Below are positions 46,736 to 61,440 of a DNA stretch of 64,000 bases, in pieces (position 1 is the stretch's first letter; every line of letters begins with the position of its first letter). Both the position numbers and the translations under genes were made by a program. The stretch covers positions 13,416,323-13,480,322 of the forward strand of contig CM025850.1 of the NCBI GenBank assembly GCA_003952965.2, read 5' to 3'. A model generated the notes under the pieces. It saw nothing but the letters and a program-made list of their open reading frames with translations. It was not told the DNA's origin and did no database searches. This stretch comes from Morella rubra (Eukaryota; Streptophyta; Magnoliopsida; Fagales; Myricaceae).

Positions 46736-49173
46736 AAGAGATTTTTGGTAATCTCAAATACAGCTACTTAGCAGTAGTTCAAACTTAGTTCTGGAGTTGA
46801 GTCCTGTGTATAAGATACCATTACATTTAAAAGAAAAGCTACAGCGCTGTGGACAATTTCTTTGTTGACCTTTTTGTAATGGGAAACAGCTTCCGTTACA
46901 TTGAGATTTTTGCTTTCTCAGAGGATCTCTAGTTCTCGTCTCCTGATCATACCATACTCTTCAGCTTGCGTAGCTATTGCTGTATGTCAGCATCATTGTT
47001 GCTGATGCTGCCTTTCAACCGCACTTATTCTCATGTTTCCAGACTATTAATTTCAATTGATGCTATTTGTGTCCAACCTTCAATCATTTGTCATGAAAGA
47101 GTATATGGCAACAATGTGCTTGCCATGTTGGGACTTTCTGGTTTTTGATGTATACACATTGCGGATCTCCTTGGCGAAATGATAACATGCTGAATTCTTT
47201 TGGGTAAGGAACTTTGAGAAGTTCTAGCTAGAAGGGAGATGAAAGCCTTATAGACAGCTTTGCTTCCTTACCGTGGATTACTAGGACATTACAGACTTTG
47301 AAAAGTATTGTTCCTGCTTCCATTTGTGAGATCAATAGCTATAATACCAGAAACATCATTTTTGCCTTCCTCCACTATTATAGGGTCCTTTCGCCAAGAT
47401 ACAGTACTGAACGATATATCCTCTGAACACATTGCCGTATCCTGTGATTTCTTGTCCAATCTTTCTATCCCTTCGTTGTGTGTCCCCAAATGATATTGTC
47501 AGTTTGCATGTGAGTCTTCTAAGGAAGTTTTGGTGGTCATCGAGGGTTTGGCTATGTCATTGCCATGCTGTAGCCGTAGCAGCAGCAGCAGCAACACATT
47601 GTACAGGTGGTTAATTATCAGTGAAATTGTGGAGTAGATGTTCCTAGTGAAGTGATTGCTGGTGAAAATTCTTGGGAAGGGTTATATGTCATAAGTAGTA
47701 GCTTTGAAATGCCAGTAGTGGATTGGCAACTTAATTGTTCTGTGCTTGTAATTTCTTTTCTTTTTTTAGTTAATTTATTTGTAACATGAAGTCCTAAAAA
47801 CAAAATCTTAATGCAACGAAGATGCTTTCTGCTTTTGACATTGAGCTTCTTTCTTTTCTTTCTTCTCTGGGTTCCTAACGCTGCACGTTTGCTGTTGCGA
47901 GGGTTCAAGAGAAACACAGAAAGTGTCATTCGTGTTTGTGATGGAGTAAAAAAAAATGATATACGAGGAGTATGTACGGTAATCTTTCGAATGTGAGCCT
48001 TATCCCATCCCTTTTCCAACCAAGGAGAATCTGACAGAGAAGTTTGTCTACATGTGCAATCAAAGTCAAGACAAGGTAAGATCTGGGTAGGTGCATAGTC
48101 TCTGGCAAATGCTCCAAAAAGGCTCAGAAATAATGGGATGCTCGCAGTTTCAACCCCAATCCTATGGGCTTATCAAAAAAAAAAAAAAACCCCAATCCTG
48201 TGGGGCCTCGAACTTTTGGCCGAGAAAACAAGAACTGTGATTGGGCGACACAAAATGACAGGTTTTGTTGCTGTAAAGCAAAGTGGAAATCCAACGTAGG
48301 AGTGAACGTTTTTCGAAATACCCGTCAATTTCATGCGTGTACTCCACTACTTCTTCGTTCGGTTCAAAATCTCTATTGTTTTCCTCGTCGCATTGGAGGT
48401 ACTAAAGGTGGAAAATGTTCTTCTTATATCTCCTCGAACGAAAGTAAAATTTTTTTGGTCACTACAAAATTCCAACTTTGTAATTTTAATTTTTAAAGCT
48501 CCATGTAATTAACACAAATGACAGAAAAACAAGTAATAATATCTCCTATATTATTACTTTGAAAATCTATTTAATTATAGGATTGCAGCTAATTCCTTTC
48601 TTACCAGAAGTTATGTACCATAGAAGAGCTCGACTTAATATTTGTTTCTTTTTCTTTTTTTGTTATTATATTCCTTCATTTATATTAAGATCCCAAACAA
48701 CTTTTTGGTTTAGCTGCCAGCTAAGTGTCACTGAAAATTAGCAAAAAATTGACAAGCTGCTCCTAATTTTTTAAGTGAAATATATAACAAGGAAGAGAAG
48801 AACTGAATCTCTATTTTTTGCAAGGAAAACTTCCAACGGACATGGGCCAAATTCTCTTACCCAGCCTTTGGTTTTTCTTTTTATCTTTGAACTCTGAATA
48901 ATAATGGTGGCTGTGCTTGTAAAGTTTGCTACAACTTCGGTCTTCGAGTGATATGGATATGCATTGGGAGGCGCATTACAAGTACCGCGAAATATAACAA
49001 CCAATGGAAAAGGAAGAGACGAGAATGAAGAGGTTAATATACAATATCCTAAAAGCGCACTAAATTCTGCTATTATTTAACATATATCACTCCCAACATT
49101 CTTCTCTCACACATTTGAGACGAGAGGGTGTGGGTGCGAGCGGTAGAGAGAGCGAGTGATAGCAATTTCATCA
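46736..49173. other. Intergenic between KH and OAT genes
   Basis: No supported gene. A tail-only retro-insertion is at 48,169-48,188. A GCA/GCAGCA run lies at 47,578-47,595. The last ~60 bases, GA-rich, are probably the OAT 5'UTR. Confidence 0.4.
48169..48188 (+). mobile_element. Tail-only LINE insertion
   Basis: CTTATC plus an A-run lies between AACCCCAATCCTATGGG (48,152-48,168) and AACCCCAATCCTGTGGG (about 48,188-48,205). The same arrangement as in KH intron 4, in opposite orientation. Confidence 0.65.
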
Positions 49174-52100
49174 ATGGCAAGCAGGAGAGCTTTGCAGTCA
49201 TTTTCGCACAGGTTTTGTTGGGGGAGGAGGAATTTCGGTGCTGTCCCTGAAGACAGCAGGGCTGCTTCCTGCTCTCAAAAGCTCATCAGCTTGGAATATG
49301 AATACAGTGCCCACAAGTGAGCACCCTTTCTCTACCATCAAATACTGTGCTTGTCAGTTGTCGTTGGACAACCTGAACTCGTGTTTTGGCTTCTGGGTTT
49401 TTCTTATTTTCGTCTAGTGCTCTCTCTCTCTTTCTAAGCGTTTGAGTTGATTTTGATATTTTAGCGTCTGGCTATTGGTTATTTTGATCTAATGCTCTCC
49501 TCCTCCCTGTCTTTCTCTGTGGATTCTGGAGATGTATGCGGTCTTCAATCAGAAAGATGGTCCAGAGTCATGTTTTCTGTGTTCTGTAGATATGTTTCAT
49601 TTTGCATTTCTTGTATTTCGTGCTATTACAGTTAGTTTTTGAATTGTTGGACTATTTAGTGTCTATTCTCCGATTCTACTTTGGATTGATTAAGACGTTG
49701 TTAACGCATAAGACTGAGTTTCTAAGATATTTTTAGTTCATTCTTACAAGTTTGATCGATCAGGTAGAAATTTGTAATACACACCCACAAAAATCGCGTA
49801 GCCTGTTTCAATTCGTTGAAGGTGACCGTCTAGAAATTCAATCATCTTATGCTATATATATGGCATAGTGGCGGGACACCATAAGGCGGATGAGGACTGG
49901 CGATTGTCTAGAATGTGTGAATTTTCTTCTCCTTTTTCCTCATATCTATAAATCAAACCTAGTGCGAGGCACCTGGCAGAAACATGGTCCAGATGGTGTC
50001 TGTGTGGTCTCCCTTGCTCCTTAGTTGCCTCTCTTTCCCTGATAGTTGTATGGGGCAGCTGCGTGCTCTAAGTCATTTAGGCAGTTGTATGTTGTAGATG
50101 GATCCCCAGTCGTTCATTATCAGTGTGTCACCATGTGGTTCCTAATTTTTGTGGAGATTTACGCACTTCATTTTTGTTGTTTGTTGGTTACTCCAGAAGT
50201 CTGCAACAGAATAATGTTCTGGCGGGTTTACTTGTAAAATACTCTTCAGCTGGAATGCACCTCATTTATTGTGCATTTCTTGCTGACTACGTCCTTAACA
50301 AATCTGCATTCCTCATTCAAATGCAGTTATCACCCAGTCCCCATTGTATTTTCACAAGCAAAGGGATCATCTGTGTGGGATCCAGAGGGCAACAGATACC
50401 TGGATTTCCTCGCCGCTTACTCTGCAGTCAATCAGGTTAGAAGAATGAACAAGTTATGAAGGAAAAGCCTCTCTAACAAATCAGGGAATCAACAAAACTC
50501 TATCTCCAATTGAAATCCGAAAAGCTTCAGATGCCTATATGACTTATCAGGCAGTTCAGATCTCTGTTGCTAAAAGCCATTTTTCAAAATTGAAATAGGG
50601 GTAGTTTCTGTTGATTTCACCCCGATGGGAGTCTCTTTGTCGAACTTTGTTTTCGAAAATCCTAGTTTCATGCAATGTTTTGAGACATTGGTAGCAGGTT
50701 TTTCCTTCCTATACTGCAATAAACTGCAAAACCAGAGAAGGAGCTTCTGAAATCTCCATCATAAGAAAACTTGTCTTTGTAACCATTGCCTCATTTTCAG
50801 TATTCAATTTCGTAGCTTCGCTGATGTAGGGACATTGCCATCCAAAGATCATGAAAGCGTTACAAGAACAGACAGAAAGGTTCACCCTCAGCTCTCGAGC
50901 CTTCTATAATGATAGATTTCCAATATTTGCTGAGCTTTTGCATAGCATGTTTGGCTATGACATGGTACTTCCTATGAACACTGGTGCGGAAGGTGTGGAA
51001 ACAGCTCTGAAGTTGGCAAGGAAATGGGGTTACGAGAAGAAACAAATCCCCAAGGATGAGGTAAAGTCCTGGGAGAATTATGCAATTTTGGAAAGTATCT
51101 TAATATTCTGCTTCTGTTATTCTGTAAGTGAACTTTGCTACCAGAGTTAAGGCCACTGAGTACAATACTTTCCCTTATCTGCCCTCACTTGCTCATGTAT
51201 GCTTGATAAGAAAGCAAGTAGTTTAGGGTGCAATGTGTCCAATTCTTTATAGTTGGTGGGTGAAAAGTGTATTTATCCTATTTCATATTGATGTCAACAG
51301 AATTTCTTAGAATCTATGATTTGAGATTAATTCTGTGTGGCTATTCCTATCTCTGTAGATAGGATTTTGAATGTATTTTGTTTGGCTAATTAATTGTTTT
51401 CATAAAACATATATTCTCTCTGCTGTTGTAAATGATGAATGATTTGAACAATTTGAGTTTATGATTTTATACTCTTTACTGAAAGAAAGGTATATGCAGG
51501 CTATTATCGTCTCATGTTGTGGCTGCTTCCATGGCCGTACTTTAGCTGTTATCTCCATGAGTTGTGATAATGAGGCTACCCGTGGTTTTGGGCCATTATT
51601 GCCTGGTCATCTTAAAGTTGATTTCGGTGATACAGTTGCCCTTGAGAAAATCTTCAAAGGTTCCACTGCACTTTGATTTATTTTTGATTTACTATTTATT
51701 ATTCTAGCTGCACTGTGCCCTTATTTGAGTTTATTTGGGTATATGATCAGAAAGTTCACACCATGTTTAAATTATCCATCTGAGCTGCTTCAAGACTAGT
51801 GAATGAAAGATTATTCAATTTATTACATCTTTATTTGGGTGCAGAATATGGTGATCGAATTGCTGGATTTCTGTTTGAACCCATCCAAGGAGAGGCAGGG
51901 GTATGTTACAGGGCTTGGATATATTTTTGGTTGCGGGTTTTTGTCTCAGTTTTAGATCTGTCTAGTTTCTAAACCTTGGAACTAGAGGATATGGTTGAAT
52001 GGTTGATTTCTCTAGTTTCTTCTATGCTCCTTGGTTAAAATGAATTGTTTATGAACAGTAGCATCATGGCCTGCAATATAAACACTAACTTCGCAAGCCG

Positions 52101-55100
52101 GTTAGAGAAGCTCTACTAAACAAGAAAGGTTCTCTTCTCTTCCTTTGCATGAGACACCGTGTCAGTTCGATCCCTTGCTGCTTTCCACCATTGACAGCAA
52201 TAAGAGCTAGTGACTTTGTCTGAATCCAACATATGGTCCTATACTCTGTTGTGTCATGTTATGTTTTGACCCAGCAGTAACAACTTCGAGTTAGGGCAAT
52301 TGGAAATAACCCAGTTTGCTTTATAAGGTTTTGAGGTTCTTGGAGAGTGATTAAACTTTCTTGACCTGTTTTCCTGTCAAATACATGCACCATTTAAGGA
52401 CTAATTAGTTGTCACTTCCATGTCAGTGGATCCTAAATTTTAATATAGATTTCTTTGAATGTACTGACCTGTACTACAGAAACCTCCCTTTTCACTTTAG
52501 GCACTGCCTTGAGGGAGGAGGGATTATGAGGATTGCTTTACCTTTATCTTAATTGAGCTTCTGATTTTTAGTTTTCCTAAACGAAACTGTGTTTGTATGT
52601 CTGTAGGTTGTAATTCCACCAGACGGTTATCTAAAAGCTGTTAGAGATCTTTGCTCAAAATACAACATTTTGATGATTGCTGATGAGGTACAATCTGGCT
52701 TAGCACGAACAGGGAAAATGCTGGCTTGCGATTGGGAGGAAGTGCGCCCTGATGTAGTGGTGAGCACCCCCTCCCCTCCCCTCAAAAACTCTTGGGAGTT
52801 TTCACAACTGGTACCAAATATTGTATGTGAATGTAGAAACATTTTGGGGGGTGCAGTTACTTGAACCTCTATGTGCTACTTGTTGGGTCCATTTAATTTT
52901 TACATGTCAGCCTCAATGCTGCATTCACCAGGACATGATGCTCATATGGTCATTTAAACCTTTTCTTTGGATACATTTTCACATTCTGGTAAACAAAATG
53001 TGTACAAAACTGGGTTTAGAAATAAGATTTGGTAAAGCAACCAAAATTTGGCCTTCCAATCAAATATTAGAAAGGTAAGCATGCAAATGTACTTGCAAAG
53101 CTGAAAGAGGGTGGCCTTCATATTTTGACATGAATGCTGTCTCTCTTAACTCAGTAAAGTAGTTAAACTACCACAATTGGAGTAGTTTGCCAGCCCTTCC
53201 TGCCCTCTCTCTATCTTTCTGTGTATGGGATCAAGAAATTTCTTTTCCCCCGTTTAAAACTTTCACAATTGCATTTTCTCTGGCAGAAGCTTTTTATTCC
53301 CACCACACGGTTTTTATCATACAACTATTTGGAAATGGATTTAAAGGATTGAACCTTTCTTGACACAAAAATAGTCATAAAAGATCACATCAGAATACTC
53401 TGAAAACAAACTCTTGAAACTATTGGTGCTTGGTTGTTTGCAGATGGCCACAGATGCCATGTGTTTGACTTGAAGTTGAAAGCACTCTTTGGCTATGGAT
53501 TGTCTATATGCAAAAGCTTTATACTGTAATATTGGTATTTGGCATAATGATGAATCATGTAACAGATTTTTTTTAAACCACCCAGCACAAGTATGTTATT
53601 ACCGCATCCTAAATGGTCCTAGAAAGACCAAGAAAGTGGACTTTGAAAAAGTCTTTGAAACTTGGTTGTTTACAGTAGTCCAAAATTGCCAACGATGGTG
53701 TTTCCTTTATTTGTATTGTTTTGGCTTCAAAGTCCGTACTTCAATCACCGTATCTTTTTCTTTCTCATGATTTGTTGCACTTTGCTTGTGGCTATTGGCG
53801 GGAGCACTTTGACTAGAAATAAGTGCAGAAAATCATTGTCCTGTTGCTTTCTAGTCATGATGCATCCTGCGCAATGAAAGGAGAATTGACATCTAAATAA
53901 GTTATTTTGACATAGAGGCTAGGTTGAGAGATATGGAACACAACTTATGGTGGAAATTCATGTTGTATCTTATTTCTTCTTGCTCATGTTTTGTATGCCC
54001 TTTTTTTAACTAACTGATTGACCACTCCAGCATACGGGTACAAAGAATATGTTTATTCTTTCCTCCTTGCTTATAGCTGTTTTATTCAGATACTTGGAAA
54101 GGCATTGGGTGGTGGAGTGATACCTGTAAGTGCAGTGCTTACAGACAAAGATGTAATGCTTTGTGTCCGACCTGGAGAGCATGGAAGGTGGGCATTTATA
54201 ACTACTTTGATTTTATTAACTTTCTTCCTATTTGATGTAATCAGCTATTAGTTACCAACAGTTATCCATCTTGATCTGTCAGATTTTGTCTCTAGCATTC
54301 ATATAAATACTTTCAGTCATAAAATGCTATGGTAATCAGTAATAGATTATAAAATAAAGTAGATTCAGTAATCAGTTTTTTCTGAATGTTTTTGATAGAG
54401 TGCAAGCCAGTAGTAGTAGTTAGGTTCTGTTTAGGAATGCTCAATTGGCTCACCTTGTTATGTGGAATAATAATTAACATGAGAAGTTCAATCAGAGTCA
54501 CTTCCATCTTGCTATTGTGTGGTATAAATGACAGCTACGAAGATAGTTCACCCAAACATAAAAATAGCTAAAAGGATTGATGATTTAGCAAGATCTAGGC
54601 AGATATTCATCTGGTTTGATTGGTTCATAATTAAGCCACCATATCTTCCCGCAACACATCTATGCACTGCTTTTTGGATGATTGGCCGGTTAGTTCTAGT
54701 TACGTGGTTCAACACGCAATGGATGGGAAATTGTACAGATGGACTAATTGATTAGAATTTGGTACAAGAAGAGGCCTACCAGAAGATGCATCATAATTGA
54801 GGTCGAACATGTTACATGTGGATGAGTGAAGTTGGAATACTACTTCCTGTGAATCTAGCCCGTATGTAGGGCCATTTGTTTCGATTGAAGCAGGGCTGGA
54901 ACTTCACATTCTTTCCACGTTGAACTAATGTTATTGGAGTCTATTGAAGATAGTGAATATGGAATGTTCCTTAATCTGTCCTTGTGATTGCACTCTTTTA
55001 TGAGAAGTTGAATTCTACAAATTTAATCGAAAGCATTTTAAGTGTTTTCTGTTTTAATATGTGGAAGTGCAGCTGAGATGACTGATAAACTAGTATAGCC

Positions 55101-57175
55101 TAGAGCTATGACCATGCATTATCTCTTTGGAAGAAACAAATTCCCATATTCTGCACCTTTTTACTTGTTCATATTATTTTTGTATAGGCGTTGATATCGT
55201 TGTAATCTTCATTGGGGAAAATTTGTGTGTTGCATTATTGAGACTTTTTTCTTCCAAAAACCTAGTTTTTTTTTATCTTTTTCGGTTTTATCTATTTCCC
55301 CGAAAAAGAAGAAGAGAAAATTCAGCTGCAATAGTTCTGTTTATTGGACTCTACAAACATTATTGTGCCTAACATTGATACTAGATTATCATGACAACTA
55401 CTTCTTTCTTTTCTTAATATCGTTACTTTCATTTTAAACCTGCAATTTTCTTTGCAATCCTATTTGTATAGATTATTGGCTCACATTTCTGTTGTCGGTT
55501 ATTATTCTCAGTACCTTTGGGGGGAATCCGTTGGCCAGTGCAGTTGCTATCGCCTCACTAAACGTGATCCAAGATGAGCAACTTGCTGAGCGGTACCAAA
55601 TCCAGTCCCTAATGTTGGATCATTGCGATGATATACAGCAATTTGGATAATAACAGCTAAGCATAATATCAGAACAGAGTGCTTTTTCTTTTTGGATTGA
55701 AATTATAAACTAGGTTCAGATATTATTAGGGTTTGAAAAAGATAATTATTATAAAAATGAAGACCTAATTTTTATCAGCAACGATTTGAACCGCAAATTT
55801 ATGTTTGTGAGAATTATGCATTGTGATGGTCATGCTCTTTTCTGCAGGTCTCACTTCTAGGATTTATACTCATCCTTAGATTTGTTATTCTAGAGTATCT
55901 GACTAACATGCATTTCTTATTTACCGGGAGGGGAAGAAAAAAGACTAACCTTTATTCAGAAATGTTCACAGTAGGCACGGCTGTTGGGCTGATACAGCAT
56001 GCGGTATTGGTTGCCTGCAAGTCTGCCATATAGGACAATCTAGAGCTAAATCAAATTAACATATTATGTTCACTTACAAAAAAAAAAGACATACTATGTT
56101 CAGCAACTCTCTGTCTATTCGACAATGTAGGTTATGGATTGACATCTTTCAAGCCCCACCATGCCCTTTACCCTTAGAAGGCATCCTGGACCTGTCACAA
56201 TAGAGGCAGGTCCTGGGAACGTGCCCCATTGCTATCTCTATTTCTGAGCAATGGTGTAATTTCAACATAACAGTCATTTGTTTAGGACATTGTGTCCATA
56301 TTATCATTTGGGAACTAATACTTGGGTTTACTTCGTGCAATGAACTCTTTTACTTTTCCTTTTGGTAGAGCTGTGCCTTTCAACTCAATCTGTTTACATA
56401 GTGAGAGTTGCAAGTAGAATTGTAGGCTTTGATATAACCATGCTTTCGTTCTAGCTTCAGATTTTATACCCGTAGCTGGCTTCACTGTTTTCTTCCTTCT
56501 TTGGTATTCTATCCCCCCGATGATGATAAATTATGTCCCAATGTTGTTTGATCTAGATCTGCCCAACTGGGACAAGAGCTAAGGCGCCAGCTGCTTAAGA
56601 TTCAGCAGCAATACCCAAAATACATAAAAGAAATTCGTGGAAGAGGTCTGTTCAATGCTGTGGAGCTCAACAGCAAAAATCTCTTCCCTGTTTCTGCCTT
56701 TGATATCTGCCTAAAGTTGAAAGAGAGAGGAATTCTTGCTAAGCCCACCCATGATGCTATAATCAGATTAACACCTCCGCTTACAGTCAGGTAACGAAGC
56801 ATGCTCGGTGCATAATATTCAACACAAATATGTCATTGAAATTCAAAATTTTTACTTGCATTGTAATGATTTTGCGGTGGTGTTCTATAACACTTCCAGC
56901 ATATCAGTGTCCGAGGATACAAGGTCGGTGAGTGGGGTGGAGTTTTGGGTACCGTACACTGGAAAGAAATTAGGATAGATTGGTATAATTCTACTTCTAT
57001 GCAAATGTATGACTGGCATTACATGTATGTTTTCAGTTTGGATGAACTACAAGAAGGATCAAAGGCGCTGCAAGATGTTCTGAAACTTGATCTACCAAAC
57101 ATGCAGAAAGCGAAGCCAGAGCATGTCTCCCCAACTAGCTCTAACAAATGTGACCGTTGTGGACGAAACTTATGA
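49174..57175 (+). CDS. Ornithine delta-aminotransferase, mitochondrial
   Basis: Ten coding exons join in frame: 49174-49316, 50327-50435, 50830-51060, 51500-51659, 51845-51900, 52607-52759, 54090-54187, 55512-55592, 56557-56790, 57037-57175; 467 codons, near Arabidopsis delta-OAT (475). It transfers the delta-amino group of ornithine to 2-oxoglutarate, giving glutamate-5-semialdehyde and glutamate in mitochondrial arginine catabolism. It is a class-III PLP aminotransferase: the phosphate-binding region [19 protein letters not shown], Asp259 in IADEVQSG (pyridine nitrogen), and the Schiff-base Lys288 in LGKALGGG are all present. The Arg/Ser-rich N-terminus ([14 protein letters not shown]) suits a mitochondrial presequence. 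The C-terminus keeps the plant tail CDRCGRNL. All splice sites are GT-AG. Confidence 0.96.
56073..56088 (+). mobile_element. Tail-only LINE insertion in an OAT intron
   Basis: CTTAC plus an A-run and G lies between ACATATTATGTTCA (56,059-56,072) and ACATACTATGTTCA (56,089-56,102). Target duplication with almost no element body. Confidence 0.65.
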
Positions 57176-57273
57176 TATCTGAGTTACAAATGTGTTGTTT
57201 CTCCTTCAAAATTCAATCACCTGCAGAGCTCCGTATATCTTCCGCAGTGATCCCCGAACTGTACTTTATTTCT

Positions 57274-57279
57274 AATAAA
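57274..57279 (+). terminator. OAT polyadenylation signal
   Basis: AATAAA 99 nt after the OAT stop codon, in a U-rich context; a plausible near-upstream element for 3' end formation. Confidence 0.55.
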
Positions 57280-59316
57280 GCATTAAGATATTTCAATATC
57301 GACTTCTTTTTTCAGCCTAATCGTCAGAACTAGAATATAAAATTTTGTCTAATTTACCATTTTCTCTTGTTCAACTTTTTCGGATATAATCATCGAATGT
57401 GGAGTCATACACTATAAATTTGATGTTCATGTCAGAAAGTGTGCGAACGTGCTTATATTTCGTATTATTTTCCCGGCAATTGTTCGTACAAAATCTTATC
57501 CCAAGTGTGGACATGAGGCTGGCGGCCAGCTTTCTCCAGCCCATTCCGAGCCGTATATGGAATTCAGGCGGTGGCCCAACCTTCCTCATATGTACGAAGG
57601 CGGTCCCATAAGAATTTTTTGAATCTTTCAGGCCTGGATCGCTGGGTCCCGTTAACCCATAAGAGCTTTTAGGAAGCTTATTAGTTATTAGAATGAGACA
57701 TGGTCAGTGGTCTACACATTCTATACGACCTTCCTTAGCTGGATATAATAATATTATGTTCCTTAGCTGGATATAATAATATTATGTAATCCAAATAGTT
57801 GCTGGAAATTGATATAGAATCGTGAATATGAAATAAGTAAAGGATAAAATGGTACTTTGCCCTCTGTTTCGTCATGGTGAAAGGATTTAGAAATTGCAAG
57901 ACATCTGATCCGTCAATGGTGGTTTGCTAATTGTCTCAAATGCATGCGCTCACTATATCACAAAAATTACAAGATTAATGGAAGCCAATCAGTATCATTA
58001 TGTAGGGAGGAAGTAATATTTCTTGCAGTCAGAGACGGCGGGAGACTACTCGATCGTGACTAACTAATTCAATGCTACCATAATGGAGTAGGTATAGACC
58101 AACTATATGATGCTAAGAAAGTTATGTGCTTTCCTATCGAGCAGCAGCAGATATTTATATGAGACAAAAAAAATAGGTACGTACGCGTTTTGAATTAGAT
58201 TCCAAGATATATATATATATATATATTACGCAAAGATTAGGCAATCATATATAGTTTCTGCTTACACGCCAAACTTTCACAGCTTAGATGAAGCAGGTTG
58301 TCGTTTCAGAATACTGGGCTCACCAAACTGCGGTTCAGGGGTCAAAAGCAGAATATTTTGGTAGTTCGACAATGAAATAAAATCTGCCTTTTTATAAGGT
58401 AGTTTAATCCCGGCTCATTCTTTCCATTGAAGTGAACCCCTTTGATCTGGATCTCCTACCTACTTAATTAATAGTAGTTCTACTTTTGCGGCCCCAAAGT
58501 TAGCTAAACTAAGTTAACTAACATCGAAAAGGTGGGATATCTTGGCGATAATCTTACAAGTGAGACCAACTACATATGATTTTGCTCTCTTCTTCGGAAA
58601 TATCTTCAAGAGGTGTAATCAATACTTTAGACGCAATTTGCGACTAAAATTTCTCCGTATGATAGAAAACAAGTATAATTATGGAGAACATGAACAAACT
58701 AAATCGTGCTAATCAGATTTACCAAGTTGCATGCAGTCAGATATTTGTTTGGGATATTTCTGATCATCTGGCCAGACAAATATCAGAGGCCAGAAAAGGT
58801 TAGGTGCAACCCATCTGTTAATATTGATCTTTCGATCCATGGAAGGAATTTTCTATTGAAGAAATTATTGCAATAATAAACATCTTTTCATTTTCGACGT
58901 GGCTAGCTAGGATGGCCATTTGTAGCTACTTTCTAAATTTTACCTATATCCTTGTAAGGTACACCCATAACAATCAGTCTTTTAAGCCTTATATATATGT
59001 TCAAGATTTCCTTGATATCACACCAAAAAAAAAAAGAGCAAAAAAGAATCAAGTCTTTGTTGCAACTATTTTTGGCACCGTACAATATCTTGGGCCATAG
59101 ATGTGGTGTACATTATATAGAAATGCATGCAGTGTACATTATCTCTTTTTTCTCATCCTTTATTTGGGTCTCAAACCGTTGGCTGCAGTAACCTCATGAG
59201 AGCAAGATGATGAGGAAGGACCACTCCTTAGGTGCCCCAAGCTAGCTAAAGCTTTCTATATTATTTTGGCTTGACCATATATATATATATATGCCTCAAT
59301 TCTACATCTTGGCTGT

Positions 59317-59416
59317 GTAAATTTGTTTTCACTTTCCAACCTTTTTCTTCAAATGATCAGATTTGTGTAAATTTGTTTTCACTTTCCAACCTTTTTCTTC
59401 AAATGATCAGATTTGA
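59317..59416 (+). repeat. Exact ~50-bp tandem duplication
   Basis: The unit starting GTGTAAATTTGTTTTCAC and ending ATGATCAGATTT occurs twice back to back with no visible mismatch, implying a very recent duplication. Confidence 0.9.
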
Positions 59417-59706
59417 AATCATATTTGGAAACATCGATATATAATTGGAGAAGTTGGACAAGTCATTAGTTATATTATTCGACCAAGATTCTCTATAATT
59501 CTCAAACTCATGATATATGTTCAGATTTTACCATCTCGATCAACATTCACATTTCGTGGAATTAATTAGTTTAGATTTGTAAAGACTGATCAGTCGACAA
59601 TGATCATTGTCTTGGCTTGGAGACATGATCCTTCGTCATACATTGGAGATAATTAGAGACGGGGGACAGAGACCGGAGGACCACTGATCTAAGTCGTCTT
59701 TTTTAA

Positions 59707-59747
59707 TTTCATAAAAAAAAAAAAAAAAAAAAAAAAGAAAAAAAAAG
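59707..59747 (+). mobile_element. Tail-only retro-insertion with exact 15-bp TSD
   Basis: The insertion is TTTCAT then a long A-run with one G interruption. It is flanked by the identical 15-mer AGTCGTCTTTTTTAA at 59,692-59,706 and 59,748-59,762. Confidence 0.8.
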
Positions 59748-61440
59748 AGTCGTCTTTTTTAAGGATCACCATGCGCACACGTTGTCCAAACTATCCGAGA
59801 CCTATGCACCATTCCTTTTTTTCCTTACAAACTATGGTCGCATTCATCACCTTTGAATTCAAATTTATATTCTCCAAAAGTTGGCATGCTTTGGATTATA
59901 TACTTGATCTATGGCCTTTGGAAAGGGATATTTTCTATTTAAAAACGTCATTGTTCACCAATCATGATGAATGGTTTTAAAATAAAAGTAGTGTTTTGTT
60001 ATTTGAAAAGAGTCCATGGTGGCCGGTTGGTCGCATGGGACCAAATAAATTTGAATAATGAAGTTGAAATGCATGCCTCATACATGTAAAGGCAAGAAAA
60101 TCTCTAGTTCTGCACCATGAATAGATTGCTCTACCATCCACATGGCTCCGCTTTGGAGCCTATTATATACATAATTGCGTTGATGAGATCAGTGACAATT
60201 TGATTAAGCATCTGCATGAGGGATTTCGCTATTGTGTGCTTTAATTTTATATTATTCTTACTCGTCTAATGCGGTAAATCTAAATAAAAGGAACAATTGA
60301 AAATTGGTCTATAAGTTCTATATTTTGGACACAAAAATAAAAAATAAATACAGATGTTAATTTTTACTAAGTTTCTGTTTGTATCACGGTAAGCAAGAAT
60401 CCAAAATATATTTTCCCTATTTTTCGGTATTTGAACTGAAAATAGAATCCGTCAACAGGAAAAGAAGTATTAATTTATGTAAAGTGCGTGGTTTTTCTAT
60501 TGCAAGAAGGTAATCTATTTTTTTTTTCCAATTTCTCATTCTCCCACTACATTTGAACCAGCACTTTTTTGTTATTTTTAATTCATCTCAAACTTATATT
60601 AACAATCAAATTTATTAATTATACAAGAATTACTAAAAATATAACGTATATCAAATATTAAAAAGTGCTTTCGGGAAACATATTTTGAGGTAAGAACCAA
60701 ACATTAAAAACTACAATACTTAACTGAAATAGAATTCACTTGAAACTTCTACACATTATAAATGACTTTCTGTCCAAATAAATGGATTAATCATGTATTA
60801 CAGTTCTAGATGGTTGCTTTATGAATTAATCATGTATTACAGTTCTACCCCATGCAGATGCATATGTTGATTAAGTTGTCATCCACTACTTATAACCAAG
60901 TGGCCAGTGGCCGGTACTGCCCGGTCGTTTAGGTGCAAATTTTAGATAATTAATCATGTTGTCCAAAAACACGACTTAATGGTCCATTGGTCGAAGGACG
61001 AGGCCACACTATGTATCCAAAAAGATCCAGGACCACTCTACATGGTCTATCCTCATATTCGCCGAACAAGATGGGGCACTAGCTTTGCACAATCATATGC
61101 AAAATGGAACACATATTATAACAACACACACACACACACACTCGTACTTCTTATTGTTCCTGCCCATCCTCTTGCAATTTGCATGATTTGTCCTTTTCCC
61201 ACCCGGCCTTTCATGCGCCTCAACTGTTTGTATTATCGATCGTCGCTTTAATTCCATCGATCCTCCTTAGTCCTTTGCCCATTCCGCGTATCATCATGAT
61301 AATGTCTCCCTAGCCTCAAGTTGTAGGAGGGAACTGGTGACTGATCGAGACAGTTTTTATCATATCTAGGCTTTTTTTTTTGCTTTTCTTTTCACATGCT
61401 TATCTTTACATTAATCCTCTAAAGGATAAAAAAAAAAAAA

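Larger units (their letters stand above)
57280..61440. other. Gene-free AT-rich DNA with small repeats
   Basis: No gene supported. Contents: tandem 28-bp repeat (CTTAGCTGGATATAATAATA twice, 57,731-57,786); TA tract at 58,207-58,226; exact ~50-bp tandem duplication at 59,317-59,416; tail-only retro-insertion at 59,707-59,747; short repeat of TTAATCATGTATTACAGTTCTA (60,787-60,845); AC microsatellite at 61,125-61,141. Confidence 0.45.

Noticed and set aside
57399..57611. Small gene after OAT
   Set aside because: Short frame, lies in the segment similar to 45.8 kb, no start context or domain.
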